Below are positions 63,638 through 64,000 of a DNA stretch of 64,000 nt, in pieces. Position numbers and translations under genes: made by a program. The DNA comes from Profundibacterium mesophilum KAUST100406-0324 (GTDB taxonomy: Bacteria; Pseudomonadota; Alphaproteobacteria; Rhodobacterales; Rhodobacteraceae), in contig NZ_APKE01000010.1 of assembly GCF_009835145.1 (NCBI RefSeq), positions 1 through 64,000 of the forward strand, written 5' to 3'. A model generated the notes under the pieces. The model searched no databases and had not been told where the DNA came from. It worked only from the letters and a program-made list of their open reading frames with translations. Positions within the stretch are counted from its first letter, which is position 1. Each line of letters begins with the position of its first letter.

Positions 63638-64000
63638 TCAGTGCGCGTTGGGCGGTGCGGGGTCAACCGGCCGGCTGTCCTGTCCCGCCGCCTCGCGCCC
63701 TTCGGCGATCATTTCGCGGGTTTCCTCGTGATCGTCTTGATCGGCGAGGGGGGCCTCCTGAAGCGCCTCGGTCCCCGGCTCGTATTGCAGCTCCGCGAGG
63801 ACGGGAAAATGATCCGATCCGATATAGGGAAGGCGCCGCAGCTCCACTAGGGTGAAGGAGTTGTCGTGGAAGATATGATCGAGCGGCCATCTCAGAAGGC
63901 GATGACCGGCATGGAAGGTGGTGAACATGCCCCTGCCGCGCCGCGGGTCGAGGGCGCCGCTCATGCGCTGGAACAGCCGCGTGGTATGCGACCAGGCAAC
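63638..64000 (-). CDS. Endonuclease/exonuclease/phosphatase-family protein (partial)
   Basis: This is the C-terminal part of a minus-strand gene that runs off the right edge. The frame is open to base 64000 and reads [13 protein letters not shown] before the first internal Met. The end of an EEP (DNase I-like) domain is recognisable: [12 protein letters not shown] followed by [15 protein letters not shown], where SDHFP holds the conserved catalytic Asp-His pair. A charged tail of about 40 residues (many Glu and Asp) follows. Substrate and N-terminal features cannot be seen. Confidence 0.8.
   Translation of the reverse strand, partial: VAWSHTTRLFQRMSGALDPRRGRGMFTTFHAGHRLLRWPLDHIFHDNSFTLVELRRLPYIGSDHFPVLAELQYEPGTEALQEAPLADQDDHEETREMIAEGREAAGQDSRPVDPAPPNAH

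Overview
The window is GC-rich DNA from an alphaproteobacterium, most probably a member of the Rhodobacteraceae. Supporting signs are a class II (B12-dependent) ribonucleotide reductase, a hisS-hisZ-hisG operon with short-form HisG, a taurine:pyruvate aminotransferase next to a SoeABC-type sulfite dehydrogenase, a Hint-domain protein, and a NasT/NasS-controlled nitrate assimilation operon. No rRNA, tRNA or CRISPR array was recognised. Gene starts were chosen from ribosome binding sites, ATGA overlaps and family alignment from memory; no database search was possible.

Left part (1-13.8 kb). The window opens in the last codons and terminal inverted repeat of an IS66-type element. It has inserted into the ATP-binding domain of an OmpR-type sensor kinase, whose response regulator is intact and divergent from a four-EF-hand secreted protein. 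Next comes a minus-strand unit tpa-soeA-soeB-soeC (taurine transamination and sulfite oxidation), then a secreted L,D-transpeptidase, a dimethylglycine/sarcosine dehydrogenase-like flavoprotein, a Hint-fold protein without the expected cysteine, and a second EF-hand protein with an acidic tandem-repeat tail.

Purine block (13.8-23.6 kb). One minus-strand operon, xdhA-xdhB-xdhC-ATPase-(small ORF)-permease-permease-BmpA, joins xanthine dehydrogenase and its maturation factor to a BMP-type nucleoside/purine ABC importer. XdhB carries an unusual Pro/acid-rich insertion, and a hexapeptide-repeat small ORF is coupled by ATGA overlaps on both sides.

Housekeeping block (23.8-34.5 kb). dnaE, a lipoprotein, slyX, hisS-hisZ-hisG, a DUF1489-type gene and nrdJ.

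Tricarboxylate island (about 34.5-47.6 kb). After a lower-GC stretch with a frameshifted gene and a start-less small ORF come a TctE/TctD two-component system, a TctC binding protein, a TctA-TctB fusion permease, a PrpF/GalD-type isomerase, a 2-hydroxyacid dehydrogenase, an AbrB-type membrane protein, a GntR/FadR regulator and TcuA-TcuB tricarballylate dehydrogenase. A kinase fragment marks the right edge. Together they look like sensing, uptake and oxidation of tricarballylate or a related tricarboxylate to cis-aconitate.

Nitrate assimilation operon (48.3-63.3 kb). nasT-nasS are followed by a leader RNA with two A1/G4 hexaloop hairpins and an intrinsic terminator (the ANTAR antitermination architecture). 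Then come nrtA, nrtB, a tandem-ATPase nrtCD, a protein with three GAF-like repeats, nirB, nirD, nasA, a TrpD2/YbiB-like gene and cysG (siroheme). The right edge holds a 52-residue Pmp3/YqaE membrane peptide and the C-terminal part of an endonuclease/exonuclease/phosphatase-fold protein.
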